38,637 nucleotides of DNA, from positions 1 to 38,637 of the forward strand of contig NZ_FOWR01000046.1 of the NCBI RefSeq assembly GCF_900115495.1. Reading direction: 5' to 3'. The DNA comes from Enterovibrio norvegicus DSM 15893. GTDB taxonomy: Bacteria > Pseudomonadota > Gammaproteobacteria > Enterobacterales > Vibrionaceae. The position numbers and the translations under genes are program-made. Below the pieces are notes generated by a model, which ran no database searches, was not told the origin of the DNA, and was given only the letters and a program-made list of their open reading frames with translations. Of this stretch, positions 1 to 9,084 are shown piece after piece (positions within the stretch are counted from its first letter, which is position 1; each line of letters starts with the position of its first letter).

Positions 1-3000
1 AGATACCCCTGAGTTCGAGAATACCACCGTTGAAGGCGAATATGGTTCTTTAACCTTGACTGAGGGTGAATGGACTTACACGGCCAATCAAAACAATATC
101 CAATCGTTGGGTGAAGGGGAACAAGCCACTGATACCATTACCCTGACTGCAACCGACGGCACGACGCAAGATATTACGATTACGATCACAGGCACTAACG
201 ATGCTGCCATTATTACGGGCGAGACCGCAGCGAGCATCACTGAAGATACTGGTGCGCAAACAGCCTCTGGCACCATCACTATTACCGATGTTGATACCGG
301 TGACACGCCCACCATTCCAAATGGCACCTTGGCGGGTGAATACGGGTCACTGACCTTGGTTGATGGCGCTTGGACTTATACCGCTGACAGCGCGTCGATC
401 CAATCGCTGGCTGACGGTGATACCGCGACCGATACCATCACGGTCACTGCATCAGACGGCACCACCCAAGACATCGTCATTACCATCACGGGTACTGACG
501 ATGCCGCTGTCGTCACAGGCGACACGGCTGGCAGCACCACTGACCAAGGCACCACAGTGTCGGGCTCTATCAGCATCAGTGATGTGGATAACGGTGAAAA
601 CCCTACCATCGATAACATCACCATCGAAGGGGAATACGGTAGCCTCACACTGACTGACGGCGAGTGGACGTACTCGGTTAACGCCGAAAGCGCACAAACC
701 CTGCCAGACGGGGAATCGGCAAACGACACCTTCACCCTCACGGCATCTGATGGCTCAACCCATCAAATCACCGTGACCGTTGAAGGCACCGACGATGCCG
801 CGGTTGTCACAGGCGACTTGAGCGCGTCTGTTGCTGAAGGCGGCGATGCATCTGTCTCCGGCTCAATCAACATCAGCGACCCAGATGCGGCAGTACAACC
901 GACCCTTGAAAACGGCACGATTGAAGGCGAATACGGTAGCCTGACACTGACTGACGGTGAGTGGACCTACACGGTCAACTCAGACAATGCACAGTCTTTA
1001 GGTGACGGGGATTCCGCAACCGACACCATTACAGTGACGGCCTCTGACGGCTCTGAGCACCAAATATCGGTTACGGTCACGGGCAGTGATGATGCTGCTG
1101 TGGTGAGTGGCGTGACCTCTGGCGGCATTGATTTAGGCGCAGACACGCCACAAACCAGTGTCTCTGGCACGCTCTCTATCACTGATGTCGATGACGGCGA
1201 CACACCAAACTTCGACAATGTCTCTCTCGACGGCGATTACGGTACCTTCACACTCACTGACGGTAACTGGACCTACACGGTCGATCCGTCTAAAGCCGAT
1301 GCACTGAATGACAATCAAACCGAGCAAGAAACCTTCACACTGACGGCATCCGATGGCACGGTGCAACAAATCACGGTGGATGTGACAGGCGCAGATGATG
1401 CGGCAGTTATCACCGGTGATAGTACCGCTAGCATCACTGAAGATACGGGTGCGCAAACAGCCTCTGGCACCATCACCATTACCGATGCGGACACCGGTGA
1501 CACCCCAACGATTCCAAATGACACCTTGGCGGGTGAATACGGCTTGTTGACCTTAGTTGATGGCGCATGGACCTACACCGTCAATAGCGAAGCTGTTCAA
1601 TCTCTCGGGCAAGGCGAAACGACTACAGATACCATTACGGTGACCGCCTCTGATGGCACAACACAAGACATCGTTGTGTCCCTAACTGGCACCGACGATG
1701 CTGCTCAAATTTCGGGCACAACGACAGGCACTGTTGCTGAAGGTGACATCGGCGATGTTTCAACCGCAACGGGCGAACTGAGCATTGTCGACCCTGATGG
1801 CGAACCTGTTAACTTCCCTGATGCGAATGTCAGCGGTGAATACGGCAGCTTAACCCTCGTAGATGGTGCTTGGACGTATACACTCGATCAAGACGCCACC
1901 CAATCGCTCAATCAAGATCAAGAAGTAACAGAGACCATTACCGTCACAGCGTCTGATGGGACAACACAAGACATCACGATCACCGTAACAGGCACAGATG
2001 ATGGCGCCGAGGTTTCTGGTCAAGCCACTGGGAGTGTTGATGCTGAGATATCGAGAGAAATCGGAGACAACTTGCTTGTTAATGGCGATTTCGAATCATA
2101 CGGCAACGATCAAAGCCAAAGTTGGAACATAGTCGCTGACGACGATGTGCCTGGGTGGTACACGCCAGGTGCAGAAAATATGGAGCTGCAACAAGGGTTT
2201 TTCGGAGGCGGAGACAACACAAACTCATCAGTAGAGTTAGACGCATACAATAACATTACGATTCAGCAAGATGTCAGCGTTGGTCAGTTAACCAATGAAG
2301 GTGATATCACCCTAAACCTGAGTTTCGATTACGGTAGCCGAGCCGAAAACTCAAGTGATTTTGAAGTACAGGTGCTCGATCAAGATGGAAACGTGCTTTT
2401 CACGCATTACGTGGATAACAACCTTCAGGTAAGTGAAATTGGCAATCTCGATTTTGATATTGCAGTACCCGAAGGCACGCAAGGCCTGACTTTAGCGATT
2501 TCAGGTGAAGGTGCATCAGACAGTATTGGGGCGATCATCGATAATGTTGGTCTGGGCCTCGTCACTGAAACAATAGATTCAGCGACAGGCACAATACATA
2601 TTACTGATACCGACAGCGGTGATACCCCTGCATTTGACAACACCACGATTGCCGGTGAATACGGTTCGCTGACCCTTACAAACGGTGAATGGACCTACAC
2701 CGTTGACCCTGAGAAGTCACAATCTATCGGGGGTAATGAGGTCGCAACTGACACTATTACGTTGACGGCAACCGATGGTACGACCCAAGACATCGTCATT
2801 TCAGTCACCGGTACGGATGATGTGTCTGAAATAACGGGAACCCTTTCTGGCGAGGTCACTGAAGGTGATATCGGAGATGTTGCAACCGCAACGGGCGAAC
2901 TAAACATTGTCGATCCTGATGGCGACCCGGTTAATTTCCCTGACGGAACGGTAGGCGGAGAGTATGGTAGCTTAACCTTGGTAGATGGCGCGTGGACCTA

Positions 3001-6000
3001 CACACTCGATCAAGACGCTGCCCAATCGCTTAATCAAGACCAAGAAGTGACGGATACTATCACTGTCACAGCGTCAGATGGTTCGACACAAGACATTACG
3101 ATCACCGTCACCGGCACAAACGATGCCGCTGAAGTATCAGGAACGTTTACCGCAAGCGTAGATACCGATGGCTTTACCCTAAATACGTCTGAGAGTGGAA
3201 ACATCCAATCAGGACAGGTAACCACGGGTGATAGCAATAGTGCTTGGAATACAACCAGTACCACCATCGATGGTGTCCCGTATGTGATTTCAACGTCGTT
3301 CGGCTATGACGGCACCACTATCATCTCTCGCGTAGAGGATGATGGTTCTTTGACCGAAACAGACCGTATTTTCTACGACAGTTCCGCAGGTACCGTAACG
3401 TCGACGTCAGGCGGTGATATCACAGATGTGATTGAAAATGAAGGCGTTTCTGTCGGCGCGATGGGGAACGGCCTGACACAATCTAATGTGTCTAACATTG
3501 ATGGCCAAGATACGTTATTCCTTACATCACAGAACAGCGGCTCTCTCTCCGCTTGGGAAATCTCTAGCGACGGTACCTTGTCACTGAACGGTGGCCTCAC
3601 CTTCGGTAACTCACAGACGGGCATTGTCCGTGAAAACGTCACCTTTGAAGCGGATGATGGCACAGAGTATGTCTTCGTCGCACGCCCTCAAGGGGACTCG
3701 GTCGACACGCTTACCTATAACCCTGAAACGGGCGAATTCGCTGAAACAGGCAATTCGATTGCGGCAGGTGATTTGGTGTCAGGGGTCGATATTATTGCCG
3801 TTGATGGTCAGTCCTTCCTCGCATCCAGCAGTGATGATGGCATCAATATCTATTCCGTTGACAGTGCCTCAGGAAACTTGACGCTCGTAGACAGCCAGCC
3901 TCTTGATCTCAGCAATGGAAATTCCGTTAACTTCTATCAAACAAGTGATGGCACGACATACGCGATTGCATCAAGCGATGGCAGCGACAACGCCTCTATA
4001 TTTGAAGTCGGTGCGAATGGTTCAATGACACTGACTGACACCGTCTCTGGTGGTGGTGCGTATATGTCATCTGCCGGATACGTAGATGGCGAACCTGTCT
4101 TTGTCATGCCAAACGCAACGGAAGGGGTTGATCTCTATACCATCAATGACTCGGGCGACTTGGTGCTTCAAACCACGGTCACCGGCATAGAGAATGACAA
4201 GACACCACCGGTTATTGTTCAAACATCCGATGGCAGTTACTACCTTGTCGATGGCGATGGTCAATCAACAACGGTCAAACTCGACTTTGGCAACGACTCA
4301 GACATTACGGTGTCTGGCACACTCGGTATTTCCGATGCAGACAGCGATGATTCACCGTCCTTTGAAAACACCACTGTCGAAGGAGAATACGGAACACTTA
4401 CCCTCACAGAGGGTGTATGGACTTACACAGTAGATGAAGCGAAATCACAATCTATTGGGGAAGATCAGGTCGAAACCGACACCATCACACTGACGGCGAC
4501 TGATGGTACAACCCAAGACATCGTTATCTCAGTCACAGGCTCAAACGATGCCTCTGAAATCACGGGCGATACCACAGGTAGTATCACTGAAGATGTGGGC
4601 GCACAAAGCGTCTCTGGCTCACTCAACATTGTTGACCCAGACACCATCGAAACGCCAACCTTCACAAACGAAACCATCGCCGGTGAATACGGCTCACTGA
4701 CCATGGTTGATGGCGAGTGGACCTACACCGTCGACTCTGACGCCGTTCAGTCTCTCACGGAAGGTGAAGCCGCCACTGACACCATCACAGTGACAGCGTC
4801 TGACGGCACCTCACAAGACATTGAAATCAGTCTAACGGGCACTGACGACGCTGCCGTTGTCACGGGTGACACATCAGCATCAGTCACCGCCAACAGTTCA
4901 CAAAACATCACAATCGGCAATGCGTTTGTCATGGATCAAAATGTCGATTATGAAAGTGGCTCTTTCGTCACATGGAGTTTCCCACCGGAACTCAACTTCA
5001 GTGATAGCGGTGTCACCGTTCAAATTGTTGATAATGATGGCCAACTCAACAGTGACGACAGCAAAAATGAGACGAGCGAAGACAAAACGCAGTCCATCAT
5101 TTTGGACGGCGAGGATTACAGCGTAAACGTAGATTACTCTCTTTCTTATGAAGACGGAGTAGGTAACACCTACACCTTTGCAGTGGTCGATGTCGACATG
5201 AACGGTGATGGCAGCAATGCTGTTAGCGGCACAGAAAGCGGAAAAGTGTTGATTCAACTGGATGGGCCTGAAATCACACCAGACACATCATTGAGTCTCG
5301 TTCCGGGATCATACCAAAACATCAACAGCCTTGATTATGCTGACATTGAGGAGGCAGCAACGGTTTCTGGTACACTGGACATCACGGATACGGACGCAGC
5401 AGAGGCACCAGTCTTTGAGAACACAACCATTGAAGGCGAGTATGGCTCCCTGACATTGGTTGATGGTGAATGGACGTATACCGTTGATACGGAGAAAGCA
5501 CAGTCTCTAGGAGAAGATCAAGCAGCCACAGATACCATTATGCTCACCGCAACGGATGGCACCACGCAAAACATTGACATCACAGTATCTGGTGTTGATG
5601 AAGCCTCAGAAGTCAGCGGGGATATGACAGGCTCAATCTCTAACGTCGAACCAACATTCGTCGACACATCTGTCAGTCGTGGTAGTGATGGCACATGGGA
5701 TGCGAGCGGCAGTGACAACATGACGCTCGATTTCAGTAACATCACCAGTAATGCCGGATATCACAATAGTTTTGGGTACTATGTCCTTGATGCTGGAGGC
5801 AATGTTTTACGTGCTGAAATAATTTTTGATGATGCTCATGACGTCAACAATGCCAGTGCAGATTTCAATACGGAAGGCGGAGAGAAAGTCGGTCTATTTC
5901 TTATTCCTAACGGTGATGCGAAAGGCTTTGACGCTGGCGAAGTCACACTAAGCTTCGGCAGCAACGGCGTTACGGCCTATCAAGGTTCAGCATCAGCAAC

Positions 6001-8095
6001 CACCTTGGTCTCAGAATCATCGAAAAATGGCAACGGCTTCGATTACGAATCCAATTCCGGCAATAATTCGTCTTGGGAAGACCTCGTCGGGGGAGGAGAT
6101 CGCGACTTCAATGATGTGGTCTTTACGGTCAATGCAAGTCAAGACGTCGCCCAAGATATTACCACGAGCGGTTCAATTACCATTTCTGATGTTGATGAAG
6201 GCCAAACGCCGACCTTGCCGAATACGACCGTTGAAGGTGAGTACGGATCATTGACCTTGGTCGATGGGGAGTGGACATACACATTGGATCCTGAACTTGC
6301 TGTAGCAGCGGGTGAGGAATCCATTGATACCATCGTTATCTCCGCTTCTGACGGTAGCCAACATGAAATCGTGATTTCGATTGCGGGCACAGATGACGCA
6401 CCAGTGGTCAGCGGCGTGTTTACAGGCGTCGTTAACGAGGGAGACCTCGGTGACACCGTCTCTATCAGTGGTTCCATATCGATCACAGACGTTGATTCAG
6501 ACGACACACCAGAGTTCCAAGACACCACAGTAACGGGACAGTATGGTTCATTGGACTTAGTCGATGGCGTCTGGACTTACACTGTTGATAACGAGAAAAC
6601 CCAAGAACTCGATACGGGTACCTCGGTGAAAGACACCATCACACTCACAGCGTCAGATGGCACCACGCAAAACATCGAAGTCACGGTACAAGGGACGGAT
6701 GATGCACCGTTCGTGGTGGGCACAAACAGTGCTGCCATTGTGGCACCTGAACCTGTTTCCAATGACTTCATTGAGGTTAACAATGGTTTCATCCTGAACG
6801 AGGGTTATTCGTTTAGTGGCGGTGACATGCAGTACTACGGTAATGAGCCCACACTCAACTTTAACCAATCGGGTCAGACGATACGTATCTATGACCAAGA
6901 TGACACATTGGATGGTGATAATTATCGAAATGAATACGTACAAGACACCAGCCAAAAAGTCGAAATTGGTGGTGTCATGTATAACGCCACCTATGACTAT
7001 CAACTCGACTACCAAGACAGTAGCGGCAACATCTATAGCTTCGCTGTTCTAGATGTCGATTTAGATGGCGATGGTTCGTTCCGATATGATTCGAATGAAC
7101 AGGGTAAGATGATCATTCAGATCGACGGCCCTGAAATCACCCCTGGAATGTCGATGGATTACCTCCGCGACACACCTAATCAGGGGCGAACAATGTCCTA
7201 TGACGATATTGCAGTGGACACAGCGGCTGCAGCAGCATCAGTAACAGGTCAACTATCACTGACGGATGTGGATGCTGGAGATTCGCCATACTTTGCTAAC
7301 AACACAGTAGAAGGCAGCTACGGCTCACTAGAATTGGTGGACGGAAGCTGGACCTACACCCTCAACCCAGATTCAACCTCGCACCTTCAGCACAACGACG
7401 TTGTCACGGAAGTGATCACGCTAACCGCATCTGACGGTGTCACACAAACAGATGTGAACATCACCATTGGTGGTTCAGAAACGGCCTTGGCGGTAAATTC
7501 ACATTCGATGACCAGTGAGAGCATGTCAGACGTCATTTCGTTAGACGACATCACTTTCACTGGCAGTGATAGTGACGACAAAATCGCTGGAAGCGATGCC
7601 CACGATGTGCTCCTCGCGCAAGCTGGAGACGATTTAATCTTGGGCAATGGGGGGAATGACATCCTGGACGGCGGTTTAGGCAATGACATTCTTGTGGGTG
7701 GTGAAGGTAATGACACCATGGCTGGCGGTGCGGGGGCAGATACGTTTGCTTTCTTACGCGGCGACCAAGGATCGGCGTCAGAACCTGCAACAGACCATAT
7801 CACTGACTTCGACACACAAAATGATGCGCTTAATTTGTCAGACCTCGTTCAAACGGAAGCAACCGAGAGCATGGAAAGCTATCTTTCTTTGATGGACGAC
7901 GGTGAAGGCAACGCGACACTCAGCATTTCTTCTCAAGGTGATGGCAACGTCGATCAAAAAGTGGTGTTCGACAACATGAGTGTTGAAAACATGGCAGATG
8001 CCTACAGCGTCGACATTGCAGGCATGACATCAGAACAAGTCAGCTCTTCTGTCATCGACGCCATGATCGCGCAATCTAAGGTGATCATCGACTAG
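1..8095 (+). CDS. Giant VCBS-repeat RTX adhesin, 5' end outside window
   Basis: The frame is open from the first bases of the window to TAG at 8093-8095, so this is the C-terminal ~2,697 residues of a larger protein. I count 15 VCBS-type repeats of ~100 residues, each with a GEYGSLTL...G.WTYT core and a TITLTASDGTTQDI..TGTDDA tail. Five other domains interrupt the array: a DUF642/carbohydrate-binding-like module (about 2041-2580), a seven-blade propeller-like region (about 3161-4305), two copies of one paralogous domain (about 4885-5358 and 6741-7225) and a DUF4114-like domain (about 5640-6165). Four or five glycine/aspartate nonapeptides of the RTX calcium-binding type follow at about 7626-7750. 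The tail resembles the type I secretion target of the VC_A0849 subclass. Family knowledge suggests an exported, calcium-rigidified cell-surface adhesin used in attachment and biofilms (BapA/LapA-like architecture). The N-terminal retention module and any secretion genes would lie upstream, outside the window. Confidence 0.93.
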   Translation, partial: DTPEFENTTVEGEYGSLTLTEGEWTYTANQNNIQSLGEGEQATDTITLTATDGTTQDITITITGTNDAAIITGETAASITEDTGAQTASGTITITDVDTGDTPTIPNGTLAGEYGSLTLVDGAWTYTADSASIQSLADGDTATDTITVTASDGTTQDIVITITGTDDAAVVTGDTAGSTTDQGTTVSGSISISDVDNGENPTIDNITIEGEYGSLTLTDGEWTYSVNAESAQTLPDGESANDTFTLTASDGSTHQITVTVEGTDDAAVVTGDLSASVAEGGDASVSGSINISDPDAAVQPTLENGTIEGEYGSLTLTDGEWTYTVNSDNAQSLGDGDSATDTITVTASDGSEHQISVTVTGSDDAAVVSGVTSGGIDLGADTPQTSVSGTLSITDVDDGDTPNFDNVSLDGDYGTFTLTDGNWTYTVDPSKADALNDNQTEQETFTLTASDGTVQQITVDVTGADDAAVITGDSTASITEDTGAQTASGTITITDADTGDTPTIPNDTLAGEYGLLTLVDGAWTYTVNSEAVQSLGQGETTTDTITVTASDGTTQDIVVSLTGTDDAAQISGTTTGTVAEGDIGDVSTATGELSIVDPDGEPVNFPDANVSGEYGSLTLVDGAWTYTLDQDATQSLNQDQEVTETITVTASDGTTQDITITVTGTDDGAEVSGQATGSVDAEISREIGDNLLVNGDFESYGNDQSQSWNIVADDDVPGWYTPGAENMELQQGFFGGGDNTNSSVELDAYNNITIQQDVSVGQLTNEGDITLNLSFDYGSRAENSSDFEVQVLDQDGNVLFTHYVDNNLQVSEIGNLDFDIAVPEGTQGLTLAISGEGASDSIGAIIDNVGLGLVTETIDSATGTIHITDTDSGDTPAFDNTTIAGEYGSLTLTNGEWTYTVDPEKSQSIGGNEVATDTITLTATDGTTQDIVISVTGTDDVSEITGTLSGEVTEGDIGDVATATGELNIVDPDGDPVNFPDGTVGGEYGSLTLVDGAWTYTLDQDAAQSLNQDQEVTDTITVTASDGSTQDITITVTGTNDAAEVSGTFTASVDTDGFTLNTSESGNIQSGQVTTGDSNSAWNTTSTTIDGVPYVISTSFGYDGTTIISRVEDDGSLTETDRIFYDSSAGTVTSTSGGDITDVIENEGVSVGAMGNGLTQSNVSNIDGQDTLFLTSQNSGSLSAWEISSDGTLSLNGGLTFGNSQTGIVRENVTFEADDGTEYVFVARPQGDSVDTLTYNPETGEFAETGNSIAAGDLVSGVDIIAVDGQSFLASSSDDGINIYSVDSASGNLTLVDSQPLDLSNGNSVNFYQTSDGTTYAIASSDGSDNASIFEVGANGSMTLTDTVSGGGAYMSSAGYVDGEPVFVMPNATEGVDLYTINDSGDLVLQTTVTGIENDKTPPVIVQTSDGSYYLVDGDGQSTTVKLDFGNDSDITVSGTLGISDADSDDSPSFENTTVEGEYGTLTLTEGVWTYTVDEAKSQSIGEDQVETDTITLTATDGTTQDIVISVTGSNDASEITGDTTGSITEDVGAQSVSGSLNIVDPDTIETPTFTNETIAGEYGSLTMVDGEWTYTVDSDAVQSLTEGEAATDTITVTASDGTSQDIEISLTGTDDAAVVTGDTSASVTANSSQNITIGNAFVMDQNVDYESGSFVTWSFPPELNFSDSGVTVQIVDNDGQLNSDDSKNETSEDKTQSIILDGEDYSVNVDYSLSYEDGVGNTYTFAVVDVDMNGDGSNAVSGTESGKVLIQLDGPEITPDTSLSLVPGSYQNINSLDYADIEEAATVSGTLDITDTDAAEAPVFENTTIEGEYGSLTLVDGEWTYTVDTEKAQSLGEDQAATDTIMLTATDGTTQNIDITVSGVDEASEVSGDMTGSISNVEPTFVDTSVSRGSDGTWDASGSDNMTLDFSNITSNAGYHNSFGYYVLDAGGNVLRAEIIFDDAHDVNNASADFNTEGGEKVGLFLIPNGDAKGFDAGEVTLSFGSNGVTAYQGSASATTLVSESSKNGNGFDYESNSGNNSSWEDLVGGGDRDFNDVVFTVNASQDVAQDITTSGSITISDVDEGQTPTLPNTTVEGEYGSLTLVDGEWTYTLDPELAVAAGEESIDTIVISASDGSQHEIVISIAGTDDAPVVSGVFTGVVNEGDLGDTVSISGSISITDVDSDDTPEFQDTTVTGQYGSLDLVDGVWTYTVDNEKTQELDTGTSVKDTITLTASDGTTQNIEVTVQGTDDAPFVVGTNSAAIVAPEPVSNDFIEVNNGFILNEGYSFSGGDMQYYGNEPTLNFNQSGQTIRIYDQDDTLDGDNYRNEYVQDTSQKVEIGGVMYNATYDYQLDYQDSSGNIYSFAVLDVDLDGDGSFRYDSNEQGKMIIQIDGPEITPGMSMDYLRDTPNQGRTMSYDDIAVDTAAAAASVTGQLSLTDVDAGDSPYFANNTVEGSYGSLELVDGSWTYTLNPDSTSHLQHNDVVTEVITLTASDGVTQTDVNITIGGSETALAVNSHSMTSESMSDVISLDDITFTGSDSDDKIAGSDAHDVLLAQAGDDLILGNGGNDILDGGLGNDILVGGEGNDTMAGGAGADTFAFLRGDQGSASEPATDHITDFDTQNDALNLSDLVQTEATESMESYLSLMDDGEGNATLSISSQGDGNVDQKVVFDNMSVENMADAYSVDIAGMTSEQVSSSVIDAMIAQSKVIID

Positions 8096-8162
8096 CGTCT
8101 CTATTTACCATAAGTGTTGCTCCGAATAGCGCTCAACTAAGAAGCGCCTTGCGCTAACCTTG

Positions 8163-8190
8163 GCCAGTCAGCCCCCTGACTGGCTTTTTT
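8163..8190 (+). terminator. Intrinsic terminator after the adhesin
   Basis: A perfect 9-bp stem (GCCAGTCAG / CTGACTGGC) with a CCCC loop is followed by six T residues, 68 bases after the adhesin stop. It separates the adhesin from the lipoprotein gene downstream. Confidence 0.92.
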
Positions 8191-8308
8191 CTTTATGTTG
8201 ACGAAGGTTTACATTCTACCCCTGCCCCTTTCACACAACGCACGATATAATCCCACCTTATTTGCGGTCATCAGGCCGTCGACTCGACAACCTAGGCGAA
8301 TGTTTTCA

Positions 8309-8932
8309 ATGAAACTTAAACAACTTTTCGTGCCGCTTCTTGCTGTTTTTGCCCTATCTGCATGCAGCGATGACGCACCAACAAACCAAGCAGAAAAATA
8401 CACCACGCTTGAAACGCCTGTGAAGGTTGCCGATCTTGCACCTGTAACCGAAGTGTTCAGCCTTTCTTGCGGCCATTGCCGTTCAATGGAAAGCGCCATT
8501 CCGGCGATTGAAGAAGCAGCCAGCGTCAAAATTGGTAAAGCACACGTTACCTTCAACGAAAGCGCCACCTTTGCTGCGTTGATTTACTACGCTGCCAGCA
8601 CCCAAGAAGACGGCAACCCGCCAAAAGACTTGGTTGAAGCATTGTTTCAGTATGTTCAGGAACAACAAACCGACTCCGCTGAAGATAACAAACGCCTGTT
8701 GGGTGACGTGTTTAAACAATATGGCCTAACAAGCCCTTATGAATTGGACGAAGCGCAACAAGCCAAATTGTTTACTGCCATTGAACAAGCCGATGCGCTG
8801 ACCGTGCAGTCTGGCATTAACTCGGTACCTACCTTCTTGGTGAAAGGCAAATATGTGGTAAATACCAGCGCACACGAAAGTGCAGAAGAGCTAGGTGCAA
8901 CACTGAAAATGCTGCTGAATAAAGCGGATTAA
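8309..8932 (+). CDS. DsbA-family thioredoxin-fold lipoprotein
   Basis: The protein is 207 aa from the ATG at 8309. I chose this start because it gives a clean lipoprotein signal (MKLKQLFVPLLAVFALSAC) ending in a lipobox cysteine; an in-frame ATG at 8300 adds three residues. The mature protein carries the redox motif CGHC in the context FSLSCGHCRSME, and near the C-terminus a VPTF segment that supplies the cis-proline of the thioredoxin fold. This is a DsbA/DsbC-type thiol-disulfide oxidoreductase anchored in an envelope membrane. CGHC differs from E. coli DsbA (CPHC) and is the dipeptide of eukaryotic PDI. A TATAAT box at 8246-8251 is a possible -10 element, though I see no good -35. The gene stands alone between two terminators. 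Its substrates are unknown; the adjacent adhesin is poor in cysteine and is not an obvious client. Confidence 0.85.
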   Translation: MKLKQLFVPLLAVFALSACSDDAPTNQAEKYTTLETPVKVADLAPVTEVFSLSCGHCRSMESAIPAIEEAASVKIGKAHVTFNESATFAALIYYAASTQEDGNPPKDLVEALFQYVQEQQTDSAEDNKRLLGDVFKQYGLTSPYELDEAQQAKLFTAIEQADALTVQSGINSVPTFLVKGKYVVNTSAHESAEELGATLKMLLNKAD

Positions 8933-8951
8933 ACACGTTTCTATCTCCGTT

Positions 8952-9028
8952 CTTAAAGATCAGAGCTCTTAAAAATCAAAGCTCTAAAAGATCAGAGCTC
9001 TAAAAGATCAAAGCTCTTAACGATCAAA
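8952..9028. repeat. 16-bp tandem repeat, 4.8 copies
   Basis: Four full units start at 8952, 8968, 8984 and 9000, and a partial unit starts at 9016. The consensus is CTTAAAGATCAGAGCT with substitutions at a few positions. The unit junctions create AGAGCTCT or AAGCTCT palindromes. The array lies between the lipoprotein stop and the shared terminator, outside any plausible gene. Confidence 0.95.
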
Positions 9029-9051
9029 AACGGCGCAATCAGCGCCGTTTT
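9027..9051. terminator. Bidirectional terminator between the lipoprotein gene and metC
   Basis: The stem AAAACGGCGC / GCGCCGTTTT (10 bp, loop AATCA) has an A run on its left and a T run on its right, so it can end transcription from both converging genes. The left arm overlaps the last partial unit of the 16-bp repeat. Confidence 0.9.
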
Positions 9052-9084
9052 CATTTCTACATGGTCTCTTTGGCGTCAACAGTA

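Noticed and set aside
88-7815. Many open frames antisense to the adhesin
   Set aside because: They mirror the repetitive, low-stop codon pattern of the VCBS array, have no ribosome sites or family motifs, and recur at equivalent positions in each repeat.
8952-9028. CRISPR-like array
   Set aside because: Units are directly adjacent with no spacers and only 16 bp long, so this is a simple tandem repeat.
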